Below, one piece after another: positions 1 to 8,163 of a DNA stretch of 23,038 bases (position 1 is its first letter; every line of letters begins with the position of its first letter). The stretch is taken from contig CAKPOI010000025.1 of the NCBI GenBank assembly GCA_934169775.1, forward strand, positions 1 to 23,038, in the 5' to 3' direction. The stretch comes from an uncultured Clostridia bacterium (GTDB lineage Bacteria > Bacillota > Clostridia > TANB77 > CAG-508). The translations under genes and the position numbers were made by a program. Below the pieces are notes generated by a model that was not told where the DNA came from, did not search any database, and saw nothing but the letters and a program-made list of their open reading frames with translations.

Positions 1-110
1 CGGTACTTATTTTATTTCTAAAATTTATACCGCTTCGGTTTATTCTCTAAAGGATTTTATTGTTTACTTTTCAATGTTCTTTGTTCTCGCTCCCCGCGTG
101 AACAATTCGT

Positions 111-139
111 ATTATACTCTCTTTTGATCTCTTTGTCAA
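111..139 (-). promoter_or_regulatory. Consensus sigma-A promoter, probably of an rRNA operon
   Basis: On the minus strand, TTGACA (134-139) and TATAAT (111-116) are both perfect consensus hexamers separated by exactly 17 nt. Upstream, at about 140-200, lie long A-tracts like an UP element. The transcript runs left out of the window. Its leader (about 1-105) contains the stretch ACATTGAAAAGTAAACAA, which resembles the conserved leader found shortly before 16S or 23S rRNA genes in Bacillota, and a small ACCG-AAG-CGGT hairpin. The promoter is seen directly. That it serves an rRNA operon is inferred from the leader and the promoter strength; a tRNA cluster or other stable RNA is possible. Confidence 0.75.
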
Positions 140-325
140 CACTTTTTTTAAAAAATTTTAAAGTTTTTTTTTGTAGCTTTCAAAAACCTTTATAAATCAA
201 CATTTTTCGACTTTATTTTTTTAAAAATTTATTTTATTTTTTAGCACATATTATGATCTTATCTTATTTTTTTTAAATCTATATCTTTTTTTGTGAACTA
301 TGTAAAAAAGTTAATTAAATTTTAA
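140..325. other. AT-rich gap without a gene
   Basis: This stretch lies between the leftward promoter and the terminator of the Spo0A-like gene. It is made of A- and T-tracts with no open reading frame that has a ribosome binding site. The part nearest the promoter probably acts as an UP element; I see nothing else in it. Confidence 0.5.
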
Positions 326-348
326 AAGCTACTTAAATTAAGTAGCTT
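326..348 (-). terminator. Intrinsic terminator of the Spo0A-like gene
   Basis: A perfect 10-bp inverted repeat, AAGCTACTTA (326-335) and TAAGTAGCTT (339-348), has a 3-nt loop. On the minus strand it is followed by TTTTAAAATTT. It begins 14 nt after the stop codon of the 362-853 gene, so it fits as that gene's rho-independent terminator. Confidence 0.75.
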
Positions 349-361
349 GATTAAGAGATTT

Positions 362-853
362 TTAATTTTGTATATAACATATAAGCTGGTAAATAAAGTT
401 TACATTTGGGGGTATTTCATTGCTGCCAAAAACTTCTAATATTTTTTCTTTGTTACCTTTTTCAAATGTTTTTTCTTTTACTTTTCTTATACCTCTTTCT
501 ATGTTATATGTGGCTGTATTAAATTCTTTCGCTATAATAGGATATAATGAAGTTGTTGTTTTATGTAGCAGGGTTTTATCTTTTAGGCAATGGAATATTG
601 CTATTTTTGTATATTCATATCCTAAGTATTTTTTTGGCATTTCAAGTTCATCTAATGTTTTTTCTATTTCTTTTTTTAATAATTTGTCACTTAGTTTTTC
701 TGCTTTTAACACATTGCTGACTTCTAAGATCCAGTCTTTTCTACTTTTTGAAAGTAGTTTTTCCATTTTTTCATCAAACATTGCTTCGATTTTTTCGTCA
801 ATTAACTCTGTTACTACATCTTCAATCATCCGCTTTAATTCATCTTGTTTCAT
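362..853 (-). CDS. Stand-alone Spo0A C-terminal (sporulation regulator type) DNA-binding protein
   Basis: The 163-residue protein has an N-terminal part of about 45 residues that is acidic and helical (MKQDELKRMIEDVV onward). A region from about residue 61 to 163 aligns by eye along its length with the Spo0A effector domain: GYEYTKIAIFHCL matches Spo0A GYLYLREAISMVY, SLYPIIAKEFNT matches VLYPDIAKKFNT, and NIERGIRKVKE matches RVERAIRHAIE, the recognition helix. The FG and PxNxxFI positions near the end are also kept. The phosphoacceptor receiver domain of Spo0A is absent, so phosphorelay control in the usual way is not possible; the N-terminal helix may mediate dimerisation. It has its own promoter, an AAGGAG site 11 nt before the ATG, and a terminator. 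The domain call rests on remembered family sequence. The target genes are unknown. Confidence 0.8.
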   Translation of the reverse strand: MKQDELKRMIEDVVTELIDEKIEAMFDEKMEKLLSKSRKDWILEVSNVLKAEKLSDKLLKKEIEKTLDELEMPKKYLGYEYTKIAIFHCLKDKTLLHKTTTSLYPIIAKEFNTATYNIERGIRKVKEKTFEKGNKEKILEVFGSNEIPPNVNFIYQLICYIQN

Positions 854-887
854 ATAAATAAAATCTCCTTTTATAAATTTTTTATAT

Positions 888-916
888 ATTTTACCATTTT
901 TTGTATTTTATTTCAA
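888..916 (-). promoter_or_regulatory. Promoter of the Spo0A-like gene
   Basis: On the minus strand, TTGAAA (911-916) and TAAAAT (888-893) are separated by 17 nt and lie about 35 nt before the start codon. Both hexamers are close to the sigma-A consensus. Its TGG-TAAAAT -10 context is the same as in the promoter of the kinase-ParB gene. Confidence 0.6.
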
Positions 917-1003
917 TATTTTAATTGCAATTTTGCTTTTTTCTTACTTTTTAATAGTATTTAACTTTTTCCACTTATAATTTTAAATTCTTACTTTAAT
1001 AAT

Positions 1004-1777
1004 TTATATTCCCATAATACTATATCCACTATCAGCATAAATTACTTGTCCTGTAATGCTATCTGACATATCACTTAATAAGAATGTTGCTACATTACCA
1101 ATTTGTGTTGTAGTCACATTTCTATGTAGAGGAGCTTTTTCTTCAACAACTGTTAATATAGAAGAAAAGTCTTTTATTCCTTTGGCTGATAATGTTTTTA
1201 TAGGGCCTGCAGATATTGCATTTACCCTTTTGCCTTCTTCACCTAAGTTTTCTGCCAAATATCTTACACTGGCTTCTAAGGCAGCTTTTGCTACTCCCAT
1301 AACATTATATCCATCTAATACTTTAGTTGAACCATGATATGTTAGTGTGACTAGACTTGCATTTTCATTTAATAAATCTATTTCTTTTGCCATTCTGGCT
1401 GCTAAAACAAATGAATAACTACTTACATCAACAGCATGAGAGTAGCCTTCTTTACTTGTATTTATAAATTTGTTATGTAAATCTTCTGTGTTAGCATGTG
1501 CTATAGCATGAACAATTCCATCTATTTTTCCATTTTCTTCTTTTATTTTTGTAAATGTTTGTTTCACTAATTCATCTTCTGAAGCTCCATTTAATACATA
1601 TGCTTTACTACCTTTAAATTCTGAGATTAATTCTTCTATTTTTCCTTTATTGTCTTCTCCCATATATGTAAATATTAATTTTGCTCCATTTTCATATGCT
1701 GATTTTGCTATTCCATATGCTATACTCCATTTGTTTCTTATTCCCATTATTAATATTTTTTTATTTTCTAATATCAT
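1004..1777 (-). CDS. fabI: Enoyl-[acyl-carrier-protein] reductase, FabI type
   Basis: FabI reduces trans-2-enoyl-ACP with NAD(P)H in the last step of each elongation cycle. This is an atypical short-chain dehydrogenase: the dinucleotide-binding segment reads ILIMGIRNKWSIAYGIA rather than TGxxxGIG, and the FabI signatures IAHANTEDL, VTLTYHG, YNVMGVAKAALEAS (catalytic Tyr and Lys) and NAISAGPIKTLSAKGI are all present. A longer reading from an ATG at 1795 adds six residues (MKGMEK). I chose the ATG at 1777 because the first ATG has no ribosome binding site, while AAAGGA inside the extension lies 10 nt before the third ATG; 257 residues then match the family length. It is the last gene of the fatty acid cluster, 91 nt after accA from this start. 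No clear terminator follows. FabI is the enzyme class inhibited by triclosan. Confidence 0.93.
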   Translation of the reverse strand: MILENKKILIMGIRNKWSIAYGIAKSAYENGAKLIFTYMGEDNKGKIEELISEFKGSKAYVLNGASEDELVKQTFTKIKEENGKIDGIVHAIAHANTEDLHNKFINTSKEGYSHAVDVSSYSFVLAARMAKEIDLLNENASLVTLTYHGSTKVLDGYNVMGVAKAALEASVRYLAENLGEEGKRVNAISAGPIKTLSAKGIKDFSSILTVVEEKAPLHRNVTTTQIGNVATFLLSDMSDSITGQVIYADSGYSIMGI

Positions 1778-1820
1778 TTTTTCCATTCCTTTCATTTTTT
1801 ATCTTATATCTTCTTTACTT

Positions 1821-1837
1821 TGTGTAAAATGTACACA
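1821..1837. repeat. Short inverted repeat between accA and fabI
   Basis: TGTGTA (1821-1826) and TACACA (1832-1837) form 6-bp inverted arms around AAATG in the accA-fabI gap. There is no T-run on either side, so this is not an intrinsic terminator. It could be a weak hairpin or an operator; it contains one of the TGTACA palindromes found in several gaps of this cluster. Confidence 0.35.
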
Positions 1838-1868
1838 CATAATAATGAAAAGTTTTTATTTTTTCATT

Positions 1869-2684
1869 TTATACGTTTTTGAAATAATTTATGTTTCTAA
1901 ATTTTTCATATCTATTTTGTATAATTTGATTTTCATCCAATTTTAGTAGCTTTTTTGTTTCATTTTTTATTTCTTTTCTCATATCTTCTGATACTTCTTT
2001 AAAACTTTTTGCATCCATTTCTATTGGTTCTTTTATTATTTTATCTATTATTTTCATTTCATATAAGTCTTTTGCTGTTAATTTCATTTTTTCTGCCGCT
2101 TCTTTAAATCTACTAGAATCTTTCCACAATATACTGCTATATCCTTCTGGTGATAGTATTGAGTATATTGCGTTTTCTAACATAAATATTTTATTTGCCA
2201 CTCCTATTGCTAATGCTCCTCCTGATGATCCTTCTCCTATTACTATACTTATTATTGGAACTTTTAATTTTGCCATTTCAAACATTGATTTTGCTATTGC
2301 TTCTCCTTGTCCTCTTTCTTCAGCATTTATTCCTGGATATGCTCCTTTTGTATCTATAAAAGTTACTACTGGTCTGCCGAATTTTTCTGCTTGTTTCATA
2401 AATCTGATTCCTTTTCTGTAGCTTTCTGGATTAGGCATTCCAAAATTTCTTTCTATATTTTCTTTTACATTTCTTCCTTTTTGCTCTGCTATTATTGTAA
2501 ATGGCTGATTTTCTATTTTTGCTAAACCACATATTATTGATTTGTCATCTTTAAATGCTCTATCACCATGTAATTCTATAAATTCATCAAATATTTTTTC
2601 TATGTAATCTATTGCTGTTTTTCGTTTTGGATTTCTTGCTATTTCTACTTTTTCCCAAGCAGATATTTTTTCCGCTTCTTTCAT
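1869..2684 (-). CDS. accA: Acetyl-CoA carboxylase carboxyltransferase subunit alpha
   Basis: AccA and AccD together form the carboxyltransferase that moves the carboxyl group from biotin to acetyl-CoA, making malonyl-CoA. The 271-residue protein carries the family opening WEKVEIARNPKRKTAIDYI, HGDRAFKDDKSI, the acyl-CoA-site glycines GEGSSGGALAIGVAN, and YSILSPEGYSSILWKD. It is shorter than the E. coli protein (319) but typical of Clostridia. AAAGGA precedes the ATG. It starts 29 nt after accD, consistent with equimolar expression of the two subunits. Confidence 0.96.
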   Translation of the reverse strand: MKEAEKISAWEKVEIARNPKRKTAIDYIEKIFDEFIELHGDRAFKDDKSIICGLAKIENQPFTIIAEQKGRNVKENIERNFGMPNPESYRKGIRFMKQAEKFGRPVVTFIDTKGAYPGINAEERGQGEAIAKSMFEMAKLKVPIISIVIGEGSSGGALAIGVANKIFMLENAIYSILSPEGYSSILWKDSSRFKEAAEKMKLTAKDLYEMKIIDKIIKEPIEMDAKSFKEVSEDMRKEIKNETKKLLKLDENQIIQNRYEKFRNINYFKNV

Positions 2685-2713
2685 TTCTTTTAGCTTCCTT
2701 TCTAAAAAATCAA

Positions 2714-3562
2714 TTATTTTTTAATCTTATGATATTCAATTAACTTACTAATAGTATCTTTCATTTCTTTTCTTTCTACAATTTTGTCTATAAATCCATG
2801 TTCTAATAAAAATTCTGCTGTTTGAAATCCTTCAGGTAAGCTCTCTCCAATAGTTTGTTCTATTACCCTAGGTCCTGCAAATCCTATCATTGCTCCTGGT
2901 TCTGCTAAAATTATGTCTCCAAGGCTTGCAAATGATGCTGTAACCCCTCCATATGTTGGATCTGTTAATACAGATATATATAAGATTCCTGCTTCATCAA
3001 GTTTAGAAATTGCTGATGTTGTTTTTGCCATTTGCATAAGTGATACTATTCCTTCTTGCATTCTTGCTCCTCCTGATACTGTAAATATTATTAGTGGATA
3101 CTTTAATTTTATTGCTTGTTCTATACTATATGTTATTTTTTCTCCTACTACTGCTCCCATACTTCCCATTAAAAATCCACTGTCCATTATGCAAATAACC
3201 ACATTTTTACCATTTATTTTTCCTGTTCCACATGCCACTGCTTCTTCTAGTCCTGTTTTTTCTCTTAATGTTTTTAGTTTTTTTGGATAGTCTTCTAATT
3301 CTAATGGATTTGTTGTTTCTATGTTTAAATCAAACCTTTTGTATGTTCCTTTGTCTATTATTGTTTCTAGTCTTTTTCCTATATGCATTCTAAAATAATG
3401 CCCACAATTTGGACATATACTAAAATTTTCTCTTACAGTTTCTTTATATAGTATTTCTTTGCATTTATCACATTTTACCCATTTTCCTATTGGAATATCT
3501 ATTTTTGATTTTTTATTAACTACATTTATGTTTTCTCTTTTTTTTATTTTATCTACAATCAT
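2714..3562 (-). CDS. accD: Acetyl-CoA carboxylase carboxyltransferase subunit beta
   Basis: This is the beta half of the carboxyltransferase. The 282-residue protein has the N-terminal four-cysteine zinc ribbon (C31, C34, C50, C53) followed by the crotonase-like domain with VVICIMDSGFLMGSMG, FTVSGGARMQEGI and LTDPTYGGVTASFA, and AEPGAMIGFAGPRVIEQT. GAGG seven nt before the ATG overlaps the end of accC, and only 4 nt separate the accC stop from this start, so the two are very likely translationally coupled. Confidence 0.96.
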   Translation of the reverse strand: MIVDKIKKRENINVVNKKSKIDIPIGKWVKCDKCKEILYKETVRENFSICPNCGHYFRMHIGKRLETIIDKGTYKRFDLNIETTNPLELEDYPKKLKTLREKTGLEEAVACGTGKINGKNVVICIMDSGFLMGSMGAVVGEKITYSIEQAIKLKYPLIIFTVSGGARMQEGIVSLMQMAKTTSAISKLDEAGILYISVLTDPTYGGVTASFASLGDIILAEPGAMIGFAGPRVIEQTIGESLPEGFQTAEFLLEHGFIDKIVERKEMKDTISKLIEYHKIKK

Positions 3563-3566
3563 TTTT

Positions 3567-4905
3567 TTACCTCATCTCTTTTTCTATAAATGATGTGTCA
3601 TAATTTCCTCTTATAAAGTTGGGATTTTTTATAATTTCAAATAAAAAATCTCTGTTTGAGTTCACTCCATCTATGACTAGTTCTTCTAATGCTCTTTTCA
3701 TTTTGCTTATTGCTTCATTTCTATTTGCTCCATATGCTATGATTTTTGCAATCATTGAATCATAGTTAGATGGTATTGTATATCCATTATATATTGCTGT
3801 ATCTATTCTTATACCATTTCCACCTGGTAAATTTATTTCTTTTATTTTTCCGTGGTGATGGCATGAAATTCTTGCTTGGGTTTTCGGCATTTATTCTACA
3901 TTCTATTGCATGTCCTCTAAATTCTATTTCTTTTTGTTTGAATTTTATTGCTTCTCCAGCTGCTATTTTTATTTGTTCTTTTACTAAATCTATACCTGTT
4001 ATCATTTCTGTTATTGGATGTTCTACTTGAATTCTTGTATTCATTTCCATAAAATAAAAGTTTTTGTCACTGTCTACTAAAAATTCTACTGTTCCGCAAC
4101 TTGTATATCCTGCTGCTTTTGCTACTTTTTTTGCTGCGTTTCCCATTTTTTCTCTTAGTCTTTCGTCTATTACTGGTGATGGTGTTTCTTCTATTAATTT
4201 TTGATGATTTCTTTGTATTGTGCAGTCTCTTTCTCCTAAATGTACTACATTTCCATGTTCATCTGCTAGAATTTGAATTTCTACATGCCTTGGTTCTTTT
4301 ATATATTTTTCTATATATATTTCATCATCATTAAATGAATTTTTGGCTTCTTGTTTTACTATATTATAATTTGTTTCAAGTTCATCGAAATTGTTTACTG
4401 TTCTTATTCCTTTTCCGCCTCCACCATTTGCTGCTTTTAATAATACTGGATATCCTATTTTTTCACATGTTAATATTGCTTCTTTTAAATTTTTTATGCT
4501 TCCTTCTGATCCTGGTATTACTGGTATTCCTTCTTTTTTCATCATTTCTTTACTGTTTGATTTGTTTCCTAGCAATTCTATTACTTTTGAGTTTGGTCCT
4601 ATAAATTTTATATTTGATTCTTCACATATTTTTGCAAATTGTGAGTTTTCTGATAAAAATCCAAATCCTGGATGTATACTATCTGCTTTTGTTATATATG
4701 CTGCTTCTATTATGTTTTTGATGTTTAAATAGCTTTGTTTGGAATTTGCTGGTCCTATGCAAATTGCTTCATCTGCAAGTTTTGTGTGTAGTGCATCTTT
4801 ATCTACTTCTGAATAGACTGCTACTGTTTTTATATTCATTTCTTTACATGCTCTTATTATTCTAACAGCAATTTCACCACGATTTGCAATTAAAATTTTA
4901 TTCAT
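3567..4905 (-). pseudogene. accC: Biotin carboxylase (AccC), interrupted by a one-base frameshift
   Basis: AccC carboxylates the biotin on AccB using ATP and bicarbonate. The first frame (4905 down to 3787) gives residues 1-351 of a normal biotin carboxylase: MNKILIANRGEIAVRIIRAC, the ATP-grasp loop GGGGKGIR (161-168), KYIKEPRHVEIQILAD, MEMNTRIQVEHP and FRGHAIECRINAENPSKNF. After MPSP the frame runs into unrelated sequence. The rest of the family (GKIKEINLPGGNGIRIDTAIYNG, then SNYDSMIAKIIAYG) continues in another frame to 3567. Removing the single C at minus-strand position 3852 joins the halves into 445 residues, exactly the usual length. The carboxy-terminal quarter, part of the active-site and dimer region, is lost if the insertion is real. 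Sequencing or assembly error is a serious alternative, because every neighbour in the operon is intact. Confidence 0.9.
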
Positions 4906-4925
4906 TTTTTATCACATCCTTTCAA

Positions 4926-5351
4926 TTACTCAACTACCGCAAATGTAAATTCTCCTTTTGCTGCAACTTTTCCATTTACTGTTGCTATTCCTTCTCCTAT
5001 TCCTATAGGTCCTTTTCTTTTTATTATTTTTACCTCTAGTTTTAATCTATCTCCTGGTATTACCATTTGTTTGAATCTCATTTTGTCTATTCCTCCAAAT
5101 AAAGCATTTTTTCCTTTGTTTTCTTCCATTGATAATATAGCTATTGCTCCTGCTTGTGCTAATGATTCTGCTATTAATACTCCTGGCATTATTGGATTTC
5201 CTGGAAAGTGTCCTTTAAAATACCATTCTTCTTTATTTACATTTTTATATGCTATAGTTTTTTCTCCTGGAATATATTCTTCTACTTCATCTATCATTAA
5301 AAATGGCTCTCTTTGTGGAATTATTTTTTTAATTTCTTCTTTATTTAACAT
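4926..5351 (-). CDS. fabZ: 3-hydroxyacyl-[acyl-carrier-protein] dehydratase FabZ
   Basis: FabZ removes water from 3-hydroxyacyl-ACP to give trans-2-enoyl-ACP. The 141-residue hot-dog-fold protein has the expected start IIPQREPFLMIDEV and the active-site helix region GHFPGNPIMPGVLIAESLAQ, with catalytic His48 and Glu62. ALFGGIDKMRFKQMVIPGD is also typical. AAGGA lies 10 nt before the ATG. It sits between accB and accC, the usual arrangement in clostridial fatty acid operons. The 188-nt gap to accB holds a palindromic repeat element. Confidence 0.96.
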   Translation of the reverse strand: MLNKEEIKKIIPQREPFLMIDEVEEYIPGEKTIAYKNVNKEEWYFKGHFPGNPIMPGVLIAESLAQAGAIAILSMEENKGKNALFGGIDKMRFKQMVIPGDRLKLEVKIIKRKGPIGIGEGIATVNGKVAAKGEFTFAVVE

Positions 5352-5381
5352 TTTACTTTTTTCCTTTCTAGTTGTTCGTTT

Positions 5382-5408
5382 GGCATAGCCAAAATTGTAA
5401 ATATTTTC
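5382..5408 (+). repeat. Extra copy of the palindromic element's arm
   Basis: CATAGCCAAAATTGTAAA followed by TATTTT here repeats the right arm of the adjacent element (5510-5537) in direct orientation 128 nt apart, with about one mismatch. Together with the element it fills almost the whole fabZ-accB gap. Confidence 0.65.
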
Positions 5409-5420
5409 TGTTTTTTTTAA

Positions 5421-5539
5421 TTGGAAAAGATTTAAATTTTGGCAAGGAAAACGAATTTAAAATTTATGAGGTGTACAAGTGTACATTGATTAAATTTTAA
5501 ATGATGTTTGACATAGCCAAAATTGTAAATATTTTTCAA
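5421..5539 (+). repeat. Dispersed nested-palindrome element, copy 1
   Basis: The ends are imperfect inverted repeats of about 24 nt: the left arm (5421-5443, TTGGAAAAGA then TTTAAATTTTGGC) pairs with the right arm (5516-5539, GCCAAAATTGTAAATATTTT then TCAA). Inside is a second pair, ATTTAAAATTTA (5455-5466) and TAAATTTTAAAT (5491-5502), and in the centre TGTAC-AAGT-GTACA (5472-5485). The right end abuts the accB stop codon. A second full copy in the other orientation is at 22564-22684. It looks like a small non-autonomous mobile or structured intergenic element; there is no coding capacity. Confidence 0.7.
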
Positions 5540-5968
5540 TTAACCTATTATAAATAATGGCTCACCATACTCTACTGTTTCTCCATCTTTTACTAAAATT
5601 TCCTTAACCCTTCCCTCAAACTCAGACTCAATTTCATTCAGCAATTTCATAGCCTCAATAATGCAAATAACATCTCCTTTTTTAACCTCATTACCTATTT
5701 CAGTATAAGGTTCTGATGTTGGAGAAGGTTTTAAATAAAAAGTACCAACCATTGGAGATTTTACTATTTTTTGATTTTCTACTTTTTCTTCTATTGGTTG
5801 AATTTCTTCTTTTATATCATGCTTTATCTCTTTTTCTGCTATTTTCTCACTTGTGCTTTCTGCTTTTTTCATTCTTATTTTTGTTCCATCAGGAAAATCT
5901 ATATCAATAGATGATAATTTTGAATTTCCCATATCTTCCATTAATTGTTTAATTTTTTCATATTCCAT
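5540..5968 (-). CDS. accB: Biotin carboxyl carrier protein of acetyl-CoA carboxylase
   Basis: AccB carries the biotin that shuttles CO2 between AccC and AccAD. The 142-residue protein has the short N-terminal segment (MEYEKIKQLMEDM, IDIDFPDGTKIRMKK), a charged flexible linker of about residues 35-68, and the biotinyl domain with SPMVGTFYLKPSP, the EAMKLLNEI biotinylation motif (Lys108) and the closing GEPLFIIG. The common EAMKMMNEI form is varied to LL after the lysine. AAAGGG lies about 13 nt before the ATG. The palindromic repeat starts directly after its stop codon. Confidence 0.96.
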   Translation of the reverse strand: MEYEKIKQLMEDMGNSKLSSIDIDFPDGTKIRMKKAESTSEKIAEKEIKHDIKEEIQPIEEKVENQKIVKSPMVGTFYLKPSPTSEPYTEIGNEVKKGDVICIIEAMKLLNEIESEFEGRVKEILVKDGETVEYGEPLFIIG

Positions 5969-6017
5969 ATTTTATTTTCATCCCTTTCTTTAATTTTAAG
6001 TTGTACAAGCTTTTATT

Positions 6018-7250
6018 TTATACTTTTTTTATAATTATTGAACCATTATGTCCACCAAACCCTAAAGAATTTGACATTACTATATTAATATTTGCTTTTT
6101 GAGATTCATTTACTACTAAATTCAAATCACATTCTTCATCTTTTTCTTTGTAATTTATTGTTGGTGGAACTATTTGATTTTCTAGTGTTTTTACACATAT
6201 AATTGCCTCTACTGCTCCTGCTGCACCTAATAAGTGCCCTAAATTTCCTTTTGAAGAACTTACCATTACTTCTTTACTTTTTTCTCCTAGAGCTAATTTT
6301 ATTGCTTTTGTTTCTGTTGAATCATTTAAATGTGTTGATGTTCCATGTGCATTTATATAATCTATTTCTTCTGGTTTTATATTTGCATTTTTTATTGCTT
6401 TTTGCATGGCTTTTGCTGCACATTCTCCATCTGGGCATGGTGATGTTATATGATATGCATCTGTAGTAGCTCCAAATCCAATTATTTCTCCATATATTTT
6501 TGCTCCTCTTTTTATTGCATGTTCATATTCTTCTAGTATTATCATTCCTGCTCCTTCTCCCATTACAAATCCATCTCTTTCTTTGTCAAATGGGATACTA
6601 GCTCTTCTTATATCTGTACTTGCTGATAATGCTTTCATATTTTCAAATCCTGCTATTCCAACTTCACATATTGCAGCTTCTGTTCCTCCTGCTATTATTA
6701 CGTCTTCTTCACCTAACTTTATTGTTTTATATGCTTCTCCTATTGCATGTGTTGATGAACTACATGCTGTTAATATTGACATTGATTCTCCTTTAAAGCC
6801 GAATTCTATTGCTATATTTCCTGCTGCCATATTTGCAATTGACATTGGTATAAACATTGGTGATACTCTTTTGTTTCCTTTTTCTTTGTTTATTTCACAT
6901 TGTTCTTGAATTGTTCTTAATCCTCCTATTCCTGAACTTACAAAAACTCCTATTTTATCAAAATCTGTGTTTTCTTTTGTGATTCCTGATGAGGATACCG
7001 CTTCTCTTGCTGCTATTATTGCTAGTTGTGTTGATCTATCTAATCTTCTTGATTGTCTTACATCAAAGTGTTCTAATGGATTATAATTTTTTATTTCTGC
7101 ATCTAGTTTTGTTTTGAAGTTTGTATTATCAAATAGTGTGATTTCATTTATTCCACATCTGTTTTCTTTTATTCCTTCCCACATTTCTTCCACATTATTT
7201 CCTATTGGTGTAATTGCTCCTAAGCCTGTTATTACTACTCTTCTTTCCAT
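6018..7250 (-). CDS. fabF: 3-oxoacyl-[acyl-carrier-protein] synthase II
   Basis: FabF condenses malonyl-ACP with the growing acyl-ACP. The 410-residue thiolase-fold protein has the full Cys-His-His triad: Cys163 in ILTACSSSTHAIG, His302 in INAHGTSTHLND and His339 in GNLGHLLGAAGAVE. It opens MERRVVITGLGAITPIGNN and ends NSLGFGGHNGSIIIK, both standard for KAS II. AAGGA lies about 14 nt before the ATG, slightly far. A 160-nt gap with a tandem REP-like repeat separates it from fabG, but no terminator is evident there. In the absence of a local fabH, FabF does all condensations encoded here. Confidence 0.97.
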   Translation of the reverse strand: MERRVVITGLGAITPIGNNVEEMWEGIKENRCGINEITLFDNTNFKTKLDAEIKNYNPLEHFDVRQSRRLDRSTQLAIIAAREAVSSSGITKENTDFDKIGVFVSSGIGGLRTIQEQCEINKEKGNKRVSPMFIPMSIANMAAGNIAIEFGFKGESMSILTACSSSTHAIGEAYKTIKLGEEDVIIAGGTEAAICEVGIAGFENMKALSASTDIRRASIPFDKERDGFVMGEGAGMIILEEYEHAIKRGAKIYGEIIGFGATTDAYHITSPCPDGECAAKAMQKAIKNANIKPEEIDYINAHGTSTHLNDSTETKAIKLALGEKSKEVMVSSSKGNLGHLLGAAGAVEAIICVKTLENQIVPPTINYKEKDEECDLNLVVNESQKANINIVMSNSLGFGGHNGSIIIKKV

Positions 7251-7338
7251 TGTATATTTCTCATTCCTTGTTTTTTATATTTAGGTTTTTAATGGATACC
7301 TATAAACCTTTAATATTTTATATACTTAGTTTAAATTG

Positions 7339-7400
7339 TTAATGTTTTTTTGCTCCGTCCCCAAAAGCATTAATGTTTTTTTGCTCCGTCCCCAAAAACA
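7339..7400. repeat. Tandem 31-bp REP-like repeat (GGGGACGGA type)
   Basis: Two head-to-tail copies of a 31-bp unit (7339-7369, 7370-7400) differ at only a few bases. On the minus strand each contains TTTTGGGGACGGAGCAAAAA followed by AACATTAA. A related single unit is at 12846-12874. The core GGGGACGG flanked by T- and A-runs is the kind of repeat found scattered in Bacillota genomes and associated with REP-associated tyrosine transposases (RAYT). It lies in the fabG-fabF gap, starting about 10 nt after the fabG stop. Confidence 0.7.
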
Positions 7401-7410
7401 CTAAAAACAT

Positions 7411-8163
7411 CTACATTAACATTCCACCATCTATGTTTATTACTTGTCCTGTTATGTATGAGCTGTCTGGTGAAGCTAAAAATTTAACTACATTTGCTAC
7501 ATCTTCTGCTTTTCCCATTCTTTTTAATGGTATTGTTTTACTTATTTCTTGCTTCATTTCTTCTTTTAGATTTTCTGTCATTTGTGTTTCTATAAATCCT
7601 GGTGCTACAGCATTTACTAGTATGTTTCTGCTTCCTACTTCTTTTGCTAGACTTTTTGTAAATCCTATTATTCCTGCTTTTGATGCAGAATAATTTGTTT
7701 GACCTGCATTTCCACTTACTCCTACTACTGATGATATGTTTATTATTCTTCCTGATTTTTGTTTCATCATATATGGTATTACATTTTTAGTTATATTAAA
7801 TGTGCCTACAAGATTTACATCTATTACGTTTTCAAAATCTTCTTTTTTCATTCTCATTAATAACATATCTTTTGTTATTCCTGCATTGTTTACTAATACA
7901 TCTATTTTTCCGTATTTTTCTATTATTTGTTTTACCATTTTTTCTGTGTCTTCAAAATTAGATACATCTCCTTGTACTGCTAAACATTCTACATTATTGC
8001 TTTCTATTTGTTCTTTTGTTTCTTTTAATTCTTCGTTTTCTTTTCTGTAATTTATTGCTATATTATATCCTTCTTTTGCTAATGCTATTGCTATTTGTTT
8101 TCCTATACCTCTTGTTGCTCCTGTTATAAATGCTATTTGTTTTGTGTCACAATTATTATTCAT
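7411..8163 (-). CDS. fabG: 3-oxoacyl-[acyl-carrier-protein] reductase FabG
   Basis: FabG reduces 3-oxoacyl-ACP with NADPH. The 250-residue classical short-chain dehydrogenase has the nucleotide loop TGATRGIG (14-21), NNAGIT (92-97), and the catalytic Ser145, Tyr158, Lys162 in NISSVVGVSGNAGQTNYSAS. The end ITGQVINIDGGM is typical. Its first 8 nt overlap the end of fabD, so translation is probably coupled. The family has many paralogues, but the position in the fab cluster makes the FabG role secure. Confidence 0.96.
   Translation of the reverse strand: MNNNCDTKQIAFITGATRGIGKQIAIALAKEGYNIAINYRKENEELKETKEQIESNNVECLAVQGDVSNFEDTEKMVKQIIEKYGKIDVLVNNAGITKDMLLMRMKKEDFENVIDVNLVGTFNITKNVIPYMMKQKSGRIINISSVVGVSGNAGQTNYSASKAGIIGFTKSLAKEVGSRNILVNAVAPGFIETQMTENLKEEMKQEISKTIPLKRMGKAEDVANVVKFLASPDSSYITGQVINIDGGMLM

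Noticed and set aside
3567..3890. A separate 107-residue protein gene between accC and accD.
   Set aside because: It is the C-terminal part of biotin carboxylase after the frameshift; its first residues (MPKTQARISCHH) are out-of-frame translation of accC.
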